Source: Anaerolineae bacterium (GTDB lineage Bacteria; Chloroflexota; Anaerolineae; Aggregatilineales; Phototrophicaceae). From it: a stretch of DNA of 63,253 nucleotides. Position numbers and translations under genes: made by a program. Position 1 is the stretch's first letter; each line of letters begins with the position of its first letter. The stretch lies in assembly GCA_022842885.1 (NCBI GenBank), contig JALHOR010000014.1, positions 5,806-69,058 of the forward strand, in the 5' to 3' direction. The notes under the pieces are model-generated. The model worked only from the letters and a program-made list of their open reading frames with translations, was not told the origin of the DNA and did not search any database. Of the stretch, positions 17,919 through 26,661 are shown piece by piece.

Positions 17919-19124
17919 TTATCCGTGCGCGGCTCTGGGTCCGATAATGACGGCTTTATCCGTTGCCGAAACTTTGAGAATCGGTTGGTCAAACGGTGTG
18001 AGCCACTGCGTCCAATTGGCATCGCTGTAAAAATACTTGCCGTAATTGCTAAATTTTTTGGTAAACGCTGCCGTTAATTCTGGTGTCATAAATAACAAGG
18101 GGTTGATAACCCAAGTGTTTTTGTAACGCACTTCCAAATGCAAATGGTCTTGCGAGGCTTCGATTTCGCCTAATTTCATATCGGGTGTGACGGTCATGCC
18201 TTCTTTGACATCCGGCACATTGCCCAAATGCCCATAAATCACCTGAAATTCGCCGACGGTAACGCGCACCGCATTAGGACGATACGATTTGGCATTACGC
18301 TCGACTTTTTCAATCACGCCTTGCGTCATGCCCGCCACAATCGGCGCACCGGGCGTATTGTTGCCGTAATCAATACCACCATGCAAACTTTGGCAATAAT
18401 AATACATGCGTTGGCGTCCGGGGTCGCGGTCAAATTGCAGATTATAAGCGAACTGCGTATTGCCGAAATACTGTATCCAAACCGTATCTTTTAATGCTAC
18501 TGGATGCTGCACGAACAAGACCGGGCGTTCTATAGTTTTTCCGGTGGGCAGCGTTAGCGTGGCAACGGTATTGGTATTGACGGCGGTATTATTGCGTCCG
18601 CCTTCGGTTGCCGGGTCAATCAATTGCATGTAGATGGTTTTGTCATCATTGGTTTTTTCCACTGACCACCCCAACGAATGCTGCCACCAAATGAAACCAT
18701 CATTGTCGGTACGCGACCCCGGTACCACTTCAATTTGTTGTCCTTGCGCCAGTTGCCCTTCAACCCTAGGGGCAGAAGTATCGGCAAATTGGCGAATACG
18801 AATGGGTCCGTCTATCACCCGGAAAAATTTGGGTTCAAGCGTGATTTGCTGGGGCGTTGGGACAATTTCGGTGGCGCTTGGTTCGGGAATCGTAGCGACG
18901 ATTTCCAGCATGTAAATATCGCTGTTATCACTTTTGCGTTCTGCTGACCAACCGAGCGCATGGGGCCACCACACGAACCCATCTCTTTCGGTGCCAGTTG
19001 CAGCGAGTACTACAATTTCCTGCCCATTATTCAATTGTCCGTTAGCACGGGGGGCGCTAGCCCCCGCTGCTTGCCGGATAAAAATGGGACCATTCACGAT
19101 GCGAAAACGTTTTGCCTGTGTCAT
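17919..19124 (-). CDS. Two SH3-like domains plus M23 peptidase domain
   Basis: About 401 residues: two similar SH3-like modules (each starts FR.V.GPI.IRQ.A and has a GFVWW/GFIWWQHxLGWS strand), then a LytM/M23 fold with the zinc ligands of SLHGGIDYG (His and Asp) and DHLHLEV (His-x-His). M23 enzymes cut peptidoglycan cross-bridges; the duplicated SH3 modules would tether it to the wall. No signal peptide is visible from the start at 19124, which has AGGGGG about eight bases upstream; longer in-frame starts to 19220 do not add one. So export is unexplained, or the protein acts on internal or released targets. Confidence 0.85.
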   Translation of the reverse strand: MTQAKRFRIVNGPIFIRQAAGASAPRANGQLNNGQEIVVLAATGTERDGFVWWPHALGWSAERKSDNSDIYMLEIVATIPEPSATEIVPTPQQITLEPKFFRVIDGPIRIRQFADTSAPRVEGQLAQGQQIEVVPGSRTDNDGFIWWQHSLGWSVEKTNDDKTIYMQLIDPATEGGRNNTAVNTNTVATLTLPTGKTIERPVLFVQHPVALKDTVWIQYFGNTQFAYNLQFDRDPGRQRMYYYCQSLHGGIDYGNNTPGAPIVAGMTQGVIEKVERNAKSYRPNAVRVTVGEFQVIYGHLGNVPDVKEGMTVTPDMKLGEIEASQDHLHLEVRYKNTWVINPLLFMTPELTAAFTKKFSNYGKYFYSDANWTQWLTPFDQPILKVSATDKAVIIGPRAAHG

Positions 19125-19271
19125 CTCTAAACCCCCTTGCCGCATTCTGGTAATAACTGGATTGTGATTGATTGTAACCGATTTTTGGGTTCTGTGGTGC
19201 TTAATAGACTTTAATAACAAACGTGTGCTACAATGAGTTAGAAAGTGCTGTTCTCAAGAGGATTTTGTGTG

Positions 19272-19683
19272 ATGAGTGAACCCATTATCTTAACTATTCC
19301 CGATGATATTGCGAACCGAGCGAGAGAAATCGCCGGAACAACCGCGCAACCTGTGGAGCAAGTCCTCCTTGACCACCTTAAAATATTGACCATTTCGCCC
19401 CCGATAATGCCTCCCAAACAACAAACCGAATTAGAAGTTCTCCAATATCTTTCGGATGATGCTTTGTGAACAATTGCCCGAAGCAATACAAGCTCGATTG
19501 AATGAGTTGATGTCTAAAAATTCTCAAGCTATTTTGATGCGTGAGGAACAAATCGAATTAGACGCTTTAATGGATCGGGCGCTTCAGTTGATGCTTCGTA
19601 AAGTTGAAGCTACCGCCCTATTGCGAAAACGAGGATGCATTCGAAAAGAACTTAAACTTGGCAAATTAATTTTCTTGGAATGA
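19272..19683 (+). pseudogene. Small antitoxin-like protein gene broken by a frameshift or deletion
   Basis: The first part (19272-19469) encodes MSEPIILTIPDDIANRA... QPVEQVLLDHL and stops at LSDDAL; the next frame from 19456 continues with EQLPEAIQARLNELMSKNSQ and LMLRKVEATALLRKRG. Joined, the parts match a roughly 130-residue family common in cyanobacteria and Chloroflexi in which LSDDxL is followed at once by a W/A-rich stretch and then xQLPExxQ. A short deletion of about 14 bases at 19465-19475 would explain the break. The family is antitoxin-like in shape, but its function is unproved. My family comparison is from memory, hence the moderate confidence. Confidence 0.55.
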
Positions 19684-19780
19684 AATCAAACAACTCGTTT
19701 ATAAAATAACCATTTAGGCAAATTGATAATACCTTTTGTGCAAATCATCTAACTTCTTCACAATGAAATCGCTCGCCCTA

Positions 19781-19810
19781 TAGACACTCATCTGAATCCC
19801 ATGCTATAAT
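19781..19810 (+). promoter_or_regulatory. Sigma-70-type promoter of the FCD regulator
   Basis: TAGACA (19781-19786) and a perfect TATAAT (19805-19810) are separated by 18 bases. Transcription would begin near 19817, leaving a leader of only about 15-30 bases before the start codon. Confidence 0.65.
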
Positions 19811-19849
19811 TTTTCGCATAACTATCAATTAATGTTATTCATCCGATTA

Positions 19850-20581
19850 ATGGCATCAATCACAATTGACTCCGAACTGCTACACTACATTGTGGCACAG
19901 CAGTTACAACCAGGCGATTTGCTGCCACCGATTGAAGAGTTGGCGGATGCTGACCATTTGAATTGCAGCCCCGGCAAAGTGCGCGAACAATTGGCTGTCG
20001 TTAAGGCGTTAGGGCTGGTCGAAGTGCGCTCCAAAACGGGGACACGGCTGAAAGCCTTTGATTTTGCGCCCGCCGTTAAATTGGCATTGTTCTATGCCCT
20101 CGCACAGGATATTCAACAGTTTGAGGCGTTCCGTGTGTTACGTAACCATGTTGAAGTAGCGTTCTGGCATGAGGCATGTGCAACGATTACCGAAGCTGGC
20201 AAAACCACCATGCGCGAGTGTGTCATCGCTGCCCGTCAAAAACTCACGTCGCACCCCATTCGCATCCCCAATCAGGAACATCGCATCTTTCACCTGACCG
20301 TCTTTGAACAATTGAACAATCCCTTTGTGACAGGTTTGCTCAACGTGTATTGGGATGCCTATGATGCGGTTGAAGTCAGCCATTATGCCGATTTTTCGTA
20401 TTGGCAAACGGTGTGGGATTATCACGAGCGCATTTTGGATGCTATTTGCGCGGGCGATTATGATGCCGCGCAACAAGCCTTTATCGAACATACCCAATTG
20501 CTACGTTATCAAGCTGATATTCACAGCCAAGCAGCACAACACAACGGCACAGCCAATAGCGTATTAGAAGAAATACCCTAG
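19850..20581 (+). CDS. GntR-family transcriptional regulator with FCD domain
   Basis: A winged-helix N-terminus (about residues 1-70: LQPGDLLPPIEELAD, SPGKVREQLAVVKALGLVEVRSKTGTRL read in parts) is followed by an all-helical FCD ligand-binding domain. Metal-site histidines and acids appear at EHRIFHLTVF, YHERILDAI and FIEHTQLL. FadR/GntR-type regulators bind carboxylic acids and repress nearby metabolic genes, so the korAB genes 190 bp downstream on the same strand are the obvious target; that is inference. The ATG at 19850 is preferred, but one at 19832 is equally open and neither has a clear ribosome site. Confidence 0.85.
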   Translation: MASITIDSELLHYIVAQQLQPGDLLPPIEELADADHLNCSPGKVREQLAVVKALGLVEVRSKTGTRLKAFDFAPAVKLALFYALAQDIQQFEAFRVLRNHVEVAFWHEACATITEAGKTTMRECVIAARQKLTSHPIRIPNQEHRIFHLTVFEQLNNPFVTGLLNVYWDAYDAVEVSHYADFSYWQTVWDYHERILDAICAGDYDAAQQAFIEHTQLLRYQADIHSQAAQHNGTANSVLEEIP

Positions 20582-20610
20582 AAGCTATTTCATAAGTTGA
20601 TTCTTTCAGT

Positions 20611-20636
20611 GGAGTCGGGATATACCTCGACCCTAC
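20611..20636. repeat. Degenerate REP-like palindrome between the regulator and korA
   Basis: The segment reads, on the minus strand, GTAGGGTCGAGGTATATCCC and then GACTCC. GTCG and CGAC ends pair, but the inside is partly decayed. It resembles the GTAGGG(G)CGACC palindromes at 24022-24045 and probably belongs to the same dispersed family. Confidence 0.4.
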
Positions 20637-20773
20637 AAAAGAGGTTTTGAAACAAGTTCTAAAAATAAGCACATCAGGAGGCATTTTATAGAAAATTAGT
20701 GTTTTTTAGCATCCAACCGAGCTTCAATTTCTCTCATGAAAGGAGTTATGGCGCAGCTATCGCGCCAGTCCCT

Positions 20774-22618
20774 ATGGCAGCAATTCCCGCAGAAGTCCTG
20801 CAAAAAACTACAACTCAGCGCATTATCAATGATTTTGCTTTCGTGGTGGCGACCCCCAACGGGTCGGGCAGCCAAACCTCGAACAATGTCTTGGTGAAAA
20901 CGCTGTTCGATATGGGTATTCCCGTGAATGGCAAAAACCTGTTCCCGTCGAATATCAAAGGCTTGCCGACGTGGTATACGATTCGTGCCAGCAAAGACGG
21001 CTATACTGCCCGCCGCGCTACGACTGAAATTGTGGTCGCCTATAATTTGGATACCGCCAATGAAGATGTGCAAAATTTGCCCGCAGGCGGCGTGTGCATC
21101 GTTCCGACGGACATTCGTAAAAAAATCAGCCCTCGTGAAGATGTCATTTGGTACGAAGTGGACATCAAGACCATTATGAATACAACCGAAGTGCCATCGG
21201 ATTTTAAGAAGCGCGTCGAAAACATGACGTATGTTGGCGTGATGGCACACTTGTTTGGACTGCCACTGGATATGATTTGGACGGCATTGCTGGCAAACTT
21301 CGGCGGCAAAGAAAAACCCGCCAAGATGAACATGAATGTGATTGAACTGGCACATCAATGGTCACAGGAAAATCTTGCCAAAGAAGACCCATACCATTTT
21401 GAGAAGATGAATGCTACCAGCGGCAAAATCCTTATTACGGGCAACGAAGCCGGGGCGCTCGGTTCGGTTTTTGGTGGCGTGCATGTGGTGGCATGGTATC
21501 CGATTACGCCTTCGACCAGTTTGGTGGATGGGGTGATTAACTTCCAGCATTTGCGGCGCGATGCTGATGGCAAAAATACGATTGCTATTGTTCAGGCAGA
21601 AGACGAACTCGCCGCCGCAGGCATGATTGTCGGTGCCGGCTTCGCGGGCGCCCGTTCCATGACTGCCACCAGCGGTCCCGGCATCAGTCTGATGGCAGAA
21701 TTTACCGGGCTGGCATACTTTGCCGAGATTCCGTGCGTCATTTGGGACATCACCCGTATGGGACCCAGCACCGGTTTACCGACACGCACCAGCCAAGGTG
21801 ATATTTTATTCGCGCACTTTTTGGGGCATGGCGATACGCGCCAAATCTGCCTGATGCCGGGTAGCCCAGAAGAAGCCTTTGAATTTGGCTGGCGCTCGTT
21901 TGACATTGCCGACCAGATTCAGACACCTGTATTTGTCGTCAGCGATTTGGATTTGGGCATGAATAACTGGATGTCCGAACCGTTCAAATATCCTACCGAA
22001 CCTATCAATCGTGGCAAAGTGCTGGACGCCGAAAAATTAGCGACGTTCATCAAAGAGCATGGCAAGTGGGGGCGTTACATGGATGTGGATGCTGATGGGA
22101 TTGGCTATCGCACCGTCCCCGGCACGAATCATCCGATGGCAGCCTATTTCGCTCGTGGCACCGGACACACCGAAATGGCAGTCTACAGTGAACGCAGTGA
22201 TGTGTGGATGCAGAATATGACGCGCTTGCGCCGCAAGATGGAAACTGCCCGGCACTTGCTGGAAAAAGATATTCCGTCTATTGTGGATTATGACCCGGCG
22301 AAGAAAACAGGCATCATCACCTTTGGCACAAATGAACCCGCCATCATCGAAGCCCGCGATTGGCTGAAGCGCGAAGGTATCGAAACGAATTACCTGCGCG
22401 TGCGGACGCTGCCGCTGGCAGAAGATGTAACCGAGTTTATCCACAATCATGATGTGGTCTATGTGATTGAAAATAACTTTGATGGACAACTGAACCAAAT
22501 TTTGCACATCTATCATGCCCAAGACATCAGCCACCTGACTTCGCTGGCATTGGGTGATGGGCTGCCGATGACCGCTAAATGGATTGTAGACCGTATTCTG
22601 GAAATGGAGCGACACTAA
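20774..22618 (+). CDS. korA: 2-oxoacid:ferredoxin oxidoreductase, fused gamma-alpha subunit
   Basis: The N-terminal gamma domain (about 10-200) begins with FAFVVATPNGSGSQTSNN and GKNLFPSNIKGLPTWY, typical of KorA-type fused subunits. The alpha part follows with TGNEAGALGSVFGG, WYPITPST and TSGPGISLMAEFTG, and GPSTGLPTRTSQGD. With KorB it oxidatively decarboxylates a 2-oxoacid, probably 2-oxoglutarate, to its acyl-CoA and passes electrons to ferredoxin. The ATG at 20774 is used because homologues begin near there; a GTG at 20699 is the only other in-frame option, and AGGAGG at 20676 fits neither well. Frame is continuous through 22618. Confidence 0.93.
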   Translation: MAAIPAEVLQKTTTQRIINDFAFVVATPNGSGSQTSNNVLVKTLFDMGIPVNGKNLFPSNIKGLPTWYTIRASKDGYTARRATTEIVVAYNLDTANEDVQNLPAGGVCIVPTDIRKKISPREDVIWYEVDIKTIMNTTEVPSDFKKRVENMTYVGVMAHLFGLPLDMIWTALLANFGGKEKPAKMNMNVIELAHQWSQENLAKEDPYHFEKMNATSGKILITGNEAGALGSVFGGVHVVAWYPITPSTSLVDGVINFQHLRRDADGKNTIAIVQAEDELAAAGMIVGAGFAGARSMTATSGPGISLMAEFTGLAYFAEIPCVIWDITRMGPSTGLPTRTSQGDILFAHFLGHGDTRQICLMPGSPEEAFEFGWRSFDIADQIQTPVFVVSDLDLGMNNWMSEPFKYPTEPINRGKVLDAEKLATFIKEHGKWGRYMDVDADGIGYRTVPGTNHPMAAYFARGTGHTEMAVYSERSDVWMQNMTRLRRKMETARHLLEKDIPSIVDYDPAKKTGIITFGTNEPAIIEARDWLKREGIETNYLRVRTLPLAEDVTEFIHNHDVVYVIENNFDGQLNQILHIYHAQDISHLTSLALGDGLPMTAKWIVDRILEMERH

Positions 22619-22619
22619 G

Positions 22620-23675
22620 ATGACATCCCCGGCACGCGGTAAAAATACGAATGTTCTGGGTCTGACCCGCGAAGACTATAAGGGCGGCAAAAGCACGCTT
22701 TGCCCCGGCTGCGGTCATGATTCTATCTCGAATCAAATTACCAGCATGGCATATGAAGCGGGTATAGAACAATATCGGCTGGTCAAATTCAGTGGGATTG
22801 GCTGTTCCAGCAAAACCCCCGCTTACTTTTTGGGGCGCTCGCACGGCTTTAACGCCCTGCACGGGCGGATGCCTTCGGTGGCGACGGGCGCTCTGATTGC
22901 CAACCGCGAATTGATGGCGATTGCTGTCAGCGGCGATGGCGATACGGGCAGCATCGGCATGGGGCAGTTCAAACATGCCATTCGGCGCAATGTGCCTTTC
23001 GTCTATATCATCGAGAACAACGGTGTTTATGGGCTGACCAAAGGGCAATTTTCCGCCACTGCCGATGAAGGACAATTCCTGAAATATTATGGCAAAAATC
23101 ACTTCCCGGCGATTGATTTGGCGCTAGAAGCCATTATTGCCGGGGCGACCTTTGTTGCCCGCAGCTTTAGCGGCAATGCCAAGCAAGTGCAATCGTTATT
23201 AACTGCGGCGATGCGCCACAAAGGCACAGCGGTGCTAGACATCATCAGCCCGTGCGTGACTTTTAACAACAACGCCGATTCCACCAAGAGCTATCCCTAT
23301 GGGCAAGAACACGAAATTTCATTACACGATATTCAGGTTCTCGCGCCGGATTATGTGGAAGGCAAAGCTGAAATCACCATCGAAGACCCCGATGATGCGG
23401 CGATTATCGAAGTGGATATGCACGATGGCACGATTGTCCGCCTGAAGAAACTCAGCCATGACCATGACCCACGTAGCCGCCAACAAGCCATTAATGTGTT
23501 GGAACAGGCACAACGCGAAAACTTGTTCATGACCGGGTTGATTTACTACGAAGAACCGCGTATCACGCTGGCAGAGAGCGAAAATCTGGTCGAGCAAGGC
23601 TTGACGACGCTGCCCGACGCTATGCTGCGCCCATCGGCAGAGGCGCTTGATAAGGTCATGAAGCAGTTCATGTAG
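22620..23675 (+). CDS. korB: 2-oxoacid:ferredoxin oxidoreductase beta subunit
   Basis: The 351-residue beta subunit binds thiamine pyrophosphate: GDGDTGSIGMGQFKHA, then IENNGVYGLTKGQ, form the TPP/Mg motif, and the N-terminal LCPGCGHDSI contributes cysteines for the iron-sulfur cluster. Its start codon is one base beyond the korA stop, so the subunits are translationally coupled. The pair works without a separate delta ferredoxin subunit in the cytoplasm, and could run in either direction: oxidative TCA cycle or reductive carboxylation. The FCD regulator upstream is the likely controller. Confidence 0.95.
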   Translation: MTSPARGKNTNVLGLTREDYKGGKSTLCPGCGHDSISNQITSMAYEAGIEQYRLVKFSGIGCSSKTPAYFLGRSHGFNALHGRMPSVATGALIANRELMAIAVSGDGDTGSIGMGQFKHAIRRNVPFVYIIENNGVYGLTKGQFSATADEGQFLKYYGKNHFPAIDLALEAIIAGATFVARSFSGNAKQVQSLLTAAMRHKGTAVLDIISPCVTFNNNADSTKSYPYGQEHEISLHDIQVLAPDYVEGKAEITIEDPDDAAIIEVDMHDGTIVRLKKLSHDHDPRSRQQAINVLEQAQRENLFMTGLIYYEEPRITLAESENLVEQGLTTLPDAMLRPSAEALDKVMKQFM

Positions 23676-23710
23676 TGCTGTTGGCTATTAGCCATTAGCT
23701 TTTGGCTTTT

Positions 23711-23920
23711 AGCTGCTTTGTTGCAAGGTTCAACTATCAATACATCATGCCGCCAGAAACTAAAGTTTCCGGCTGCCAAAAAGCCAAGTCTGCTAAAGAG
23801 ACTGCTTCAAAAACGCCTTTAGTGCGTGATGCCCTGTCGCAAGGTGGGCTGGTTTTGCCTAGCCCCACGACTTTAGTCTGGGGCGACACAAGCCATTTTG
23901 ATGTTTGCAACAAAGTAGCT
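23711..23920. mobile_element. MITE-like element with 16-bp terminal inverted repeats
   Basis: AGCTGCTTTGTTGCAA at 23711-23726 and its inverse TTGCAACAAAGTAGCT at 23905-23920 match at 15 of 16 positions. The 210-bp interior has no coding frame but contains short palindromes, such as AAACTAAAGTTT near 23758 and a GGGCT...AGCCC stem near 23850. It may be a non-autonomous element or a compound REP. No target-site duplication is evident by eye. With the hairpin cluster that follows, it fills the 494-bp gap between korB and the membrane protein gene. Confidence 0.5.
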
Positions 23921-23974
23921 TTTGGCTTCTAGGGCTTCGTTGGATACATTTCTAAAATTTAGGATTGTATTGCA

Positions 23975-24073
23975 GGGGTGAGACACATGTCTCGCCCCTC
24001 CTGCTATCAAGTTGCATGTGTAGGGGCGACCCTACATGGTCGCCCACCGAAGGGAGCGCACATCGGCGCTCCC
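23975..24073. repeat. Cluster of three palindromic hairpins (REP-like)
   Basis: Three stem-loops stand in a row: ggggtgagaca/tgtctcgcccc (23975-23998, one mispair), gggcgacc/ggtcgccc (24024-24045, loop ctacat) and gggagcgc/gcgctccc (24052-24073, loop acatcg). All carry ACAT at or beside the loop, so they look like related copies of one dispersed palindrome family. No coding frame is present. Confidence 0.7.
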
Positions 24074-24169
24074 CCTACAGTGACCAAATTTAATTATGAA
24101 TCTGCATAAACACTTTTAACTTTCTACTTTCATCTTTTAACTTACTATTTTAACTGTCTCCTATCCATC

Positions 24170-26569
24170 ATGACTCAGCCTTTATATCACCGTATCACCC
24201 TATTGCTGCTGCTCCTATTCATCGGGCTATGCGGCTTATATGCCTACGCCACGCCGCATTTTGAAGCGCCGGATGAAGGCTCACATTACATGTATATCCA
24301 TAACTTGCTGGAATCGGGCGAACTGCCCGTGATGGAAGACCGCGAGACAATGTTTTTAAGTCGCTCGGTGCAGCGGCATCATCCCCCGTTATATTATCTC
24401 ATCGGTGCAGCACTGGTCAGTTTCACCAACCGCGACAATTTAGACGAATACAATTATCAAAACCCATTGGCGGCATATGGCGTTGTTGCGCCGAATAACC
24501 TCAATCTGATGCTGCATTTGTTGCACACCGAAGGCGATACCGGATTGGCGATTGGCATTTTACGCGCCTATAGTATCGTGCTAGCAACCGGAACAGCGTG
24601 GCTCATTTATCGCACGGCATTTTTGGCATTTGGGCGGCACAGCACGGGTTGGTTCGCTATAGCCTTGTTATGCAGTATGCCCTCTTTTTTATTCATCAGT
24701 GCCAGCATCAATAATGATAATCTGGTCACATTTTTTTATGCCGCTGGCGTGTGTTGGATGGTGTGGACATGGCAAAAAAAGACGCTTATGCGGCGCGATG
24801 CCATCATTTTGGGACTAATTCTGGCAGGAGTGGCACTCAGCAAAATTAATGGCTTGGGGTTAGTGGCATTTATTTATGGCTGGTTGATATTAGGCATCAT
24901 TTTTAAACGCTTCGCAATAAAACAAGTTTTACAGACGGTGGTGATTTCGGGCGGTTTATTGGCGCTGTTGGCAGGCTGGTGGTATATCCGCAATATTCAG
25001 CTTTATGGCGAACCGCTGGCGCTGGCAGTCACGCGCAGCATTTGGGGGCGTGCCACACCCGATAATTGGGCGGCGATTGTTTCTGAGGCAAAAGGCGTGT
25101 GGGACTCGTTCTGGATGGTGTTAGGGCATTTCAGCATTCGTGGTTCGGATTGGCTGTATGCTTATGCGACACTGTTTACAGGGATAGGCTTTTTTGGGGT
25201 GCTATTTTCCTTAATCCCCCCATTTGCCAGCAAACCCCCCTTAATCCCCCCATACATGGCAACACCCCCCTTAGTCCCCCCATTTGCCAGCAGACCCCCC
25301 TTAGTCCCCCCGAACACGGGGGGAGACTCAGCACCCCTCCCCTTGCAAGGGGAGGGGCAGGGGGTGGGGTCAACCATACCTCAAAAACGTCAAGGCGTTA
25401 TTTTTATCTTGCTTTCGGCAGTGGTGTTGGTCATCGCCAGTTTGATAGCCGCGACAACGACGGTTAATGTCTCACAAGGGCGTATTTTGTTCCCGGCGTT
25501 GGTCGGCTTTGCGCCGTTGATGGCGTGGGGCTGGCAAATGAACTTAGAAAAATTAAGCAATCGTAGCCGCTTTAGTTTGAAAAATACTGTGTTTTTTCTG
25601 CCGTTGCTGCCTTTATTGGGGTATGCATTGAGTGTTCCCTTCACGATTCTGCCACAAAGTTACCCACCGCCGCTGCCCGTCACACAAATTCCGTCAGAAC
25701 CTTATCCGGTGAATGCCCGCGTTGATGATTTGGAATTACTGTCATACCAAGTCGCGCAAGACACGATGACACCGGATGAGTGGTTTTGGTTGCATCTGTA
25801 TGTGCGTGGCACACATCCGGCGAATCCATTGCTCTATGTGAAAGTGATTGACCCGATTTCACTCGTGCCAGTGGGCAGCGTGGATATGTATCCGGGCATG
25901 ACCTTCACGAGTGATTTTGACCCAACGCAAATTTATCGGCTGGATATTCGTTTAAATATAGACCGCACACGCTTAACCGGCACGCAACCGCGCCGCTTAG
26001 ATTTGACAGTGGGTTGGCGCATTCCGGGTTCGGATGTGGTGAATGATGCTGGGGAATTTTTGGCGTGGCAAACAGCCGATGGGCAAATAACTGACTTTTT
26101 GACATTGCCCGGATTAACGTTGATTGACCCGAACTATCAACTGCCCGCCGCGCCCATCCCAACCGATATTGTCTTTGGGAATGCCATCCAATTAGCCGGG
26201 TATGGGTTGGATAAAACGCAAGTTCAAGCAGGGGACACGCTCCAGTTATCACTTTATTGGCGCAGTCTTGGTACCCTGCCCGATAATTGGATTACCGCTG
26301 TTGGCTTATTGGATGCCGAAAATCAGGTTCTCACACAAGCGGATGGCAGCGTTATCGGTTATCCCACATCAGCATGGCGCATCGGTGGGGATATTTTAGA
26401 TACGCGCACGTTGAAAATTCCTGCTGATGCCCCGCCGGGCGAGTATCGCTTGTTTGTAGGGTGGTATCGCCCGGAAGATGCCGCGATGCGATTGCCTGCG
26501 ATTGGGAAGCATATAGACAACCATCTCTATATTCCTGATGTGACCATCACAATTGTGCCATCCAGATAA
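24170..26569 (+). CDS. GT-C-like polytopic membrane glycosyltransferase with tandem-repeat insertion
   Basis: About 799 residues with ten or more transmembrane segments. The first periplasmic loop carries HFEAPDEGSHYMY, whose acidic pair sits where GT39/DUF2142-type enzymes have their catalytic Asp, and a long soluble beta-rich C-terminus (from about residue 505) resembles those of the proteins at 9428 and 12892 (DIVFGNAIQLAGYGLD, LSLYWRSLG). It is probably an envelope polysaccharide enzyme. Between two membrane segments (25209-25357) the frame passes through four 30-bp tandem units and a 24-bp perfect palindrome, adding a Pro-rich loop with ten-residue repeats. The frame is uninterrupted. 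Confidence 0.75.
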   Translation: MTQPLYHRITLLLLLLFIGLCGLYAYATPHFEAPDEGSHYMYIHNLLESGELPVMEDRETMFLSRSVQRHHPPLYYLIGAALVSFTNRDNLDEYNYQNPLAAYGVVAPNNLNLMLHLLHTEGDTGLAIGILRAYSIVLATGTAWLIYRTAFLAFGRHSTGWFAIALLCSMPSFLFISASINNDNLVTFFYAAGVCWMVWTWQKKTLMRRDAIILGLILAGVALSKINGLGLVAFIYGWLILGIIFKRFAIKQVLQTVVISGGLLALLAGWWYIRNIQLYGEPLALAVTRSIWGRATPDNWAAIVSEAKGVWDSFWMVLGHFSIRGSDWLYAYATLFTGIGFFGVLFSLIPPFASKPPLIPPYMATPPLVPPFASRPPLVPPNTGGDSAPLPLQGEGQGVGSTIPQKRQGVIFILLSAVVLVIASLIAATTTVNVSQGRILFPALVGFAPLMAWGWQMNLEKLSNRSRFSLKNTVFFLPLLPLLGYALSVPFTILPQSYPPPLPVTQIPSEPYPVNARVDDLELLSYQVAQDTMTPDEWFWLHLYVRGTHPANPLLYVKVIDPISLVPVGSVDMYPGMTFTSDFDPTQIYRLDIRLNIDRTRLTGTQPRRLDLTVGWRIPGSDVVNDAGEFLAWQTADGQITDFLTLPGLTLIDPNYQLPAAPIPTDIVFGNAIQLAGYGLDKTQVQAGDTLQLSLYWRSLGTLPDNWITAVGLLDAENQVLTQADGSVIGYPTSAWRIGGDILDTRTLKIPADAPPGEYRLFVGWYRPEDAAMRLPAIGKHIDNHLYIPDVTITIVPSR
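25209..25357. repeat. Four 30-bp tandem units and a 24-bp palindrome inside a coding sequence
   Basis: Units of the form CCTTA(A/G)TCCCCCCAT... start at 25209, 25239, 25269 and 25299, giving repeats such as LIPPFASKPP and LVPPFASRPP. A six-base hairpin (25306-25323) and a perfect 24-bp palindrome (25334-25357, built on CCCCTCCCCTTG and its complement) follow. A 30-bp period keeps the frame open. Confidence 0.9.
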
Positions 26570-26661
26570 ATCAATTTGGCAATTCCGGCACTCTATTGTT
26601 ATAGTATAGACCTGATAAGGAGTATCGTTTTGATAATGTATGGTGTTGTAAGGATAGTCGT

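Noticed and set aside
19456..19475. In-frame TGA at LSDDAL as a second selenocysteine codon
   Set aside because: The frame beyond TGA stops within about 12 codons and the family is continued in another frame, so a deletion explains it.
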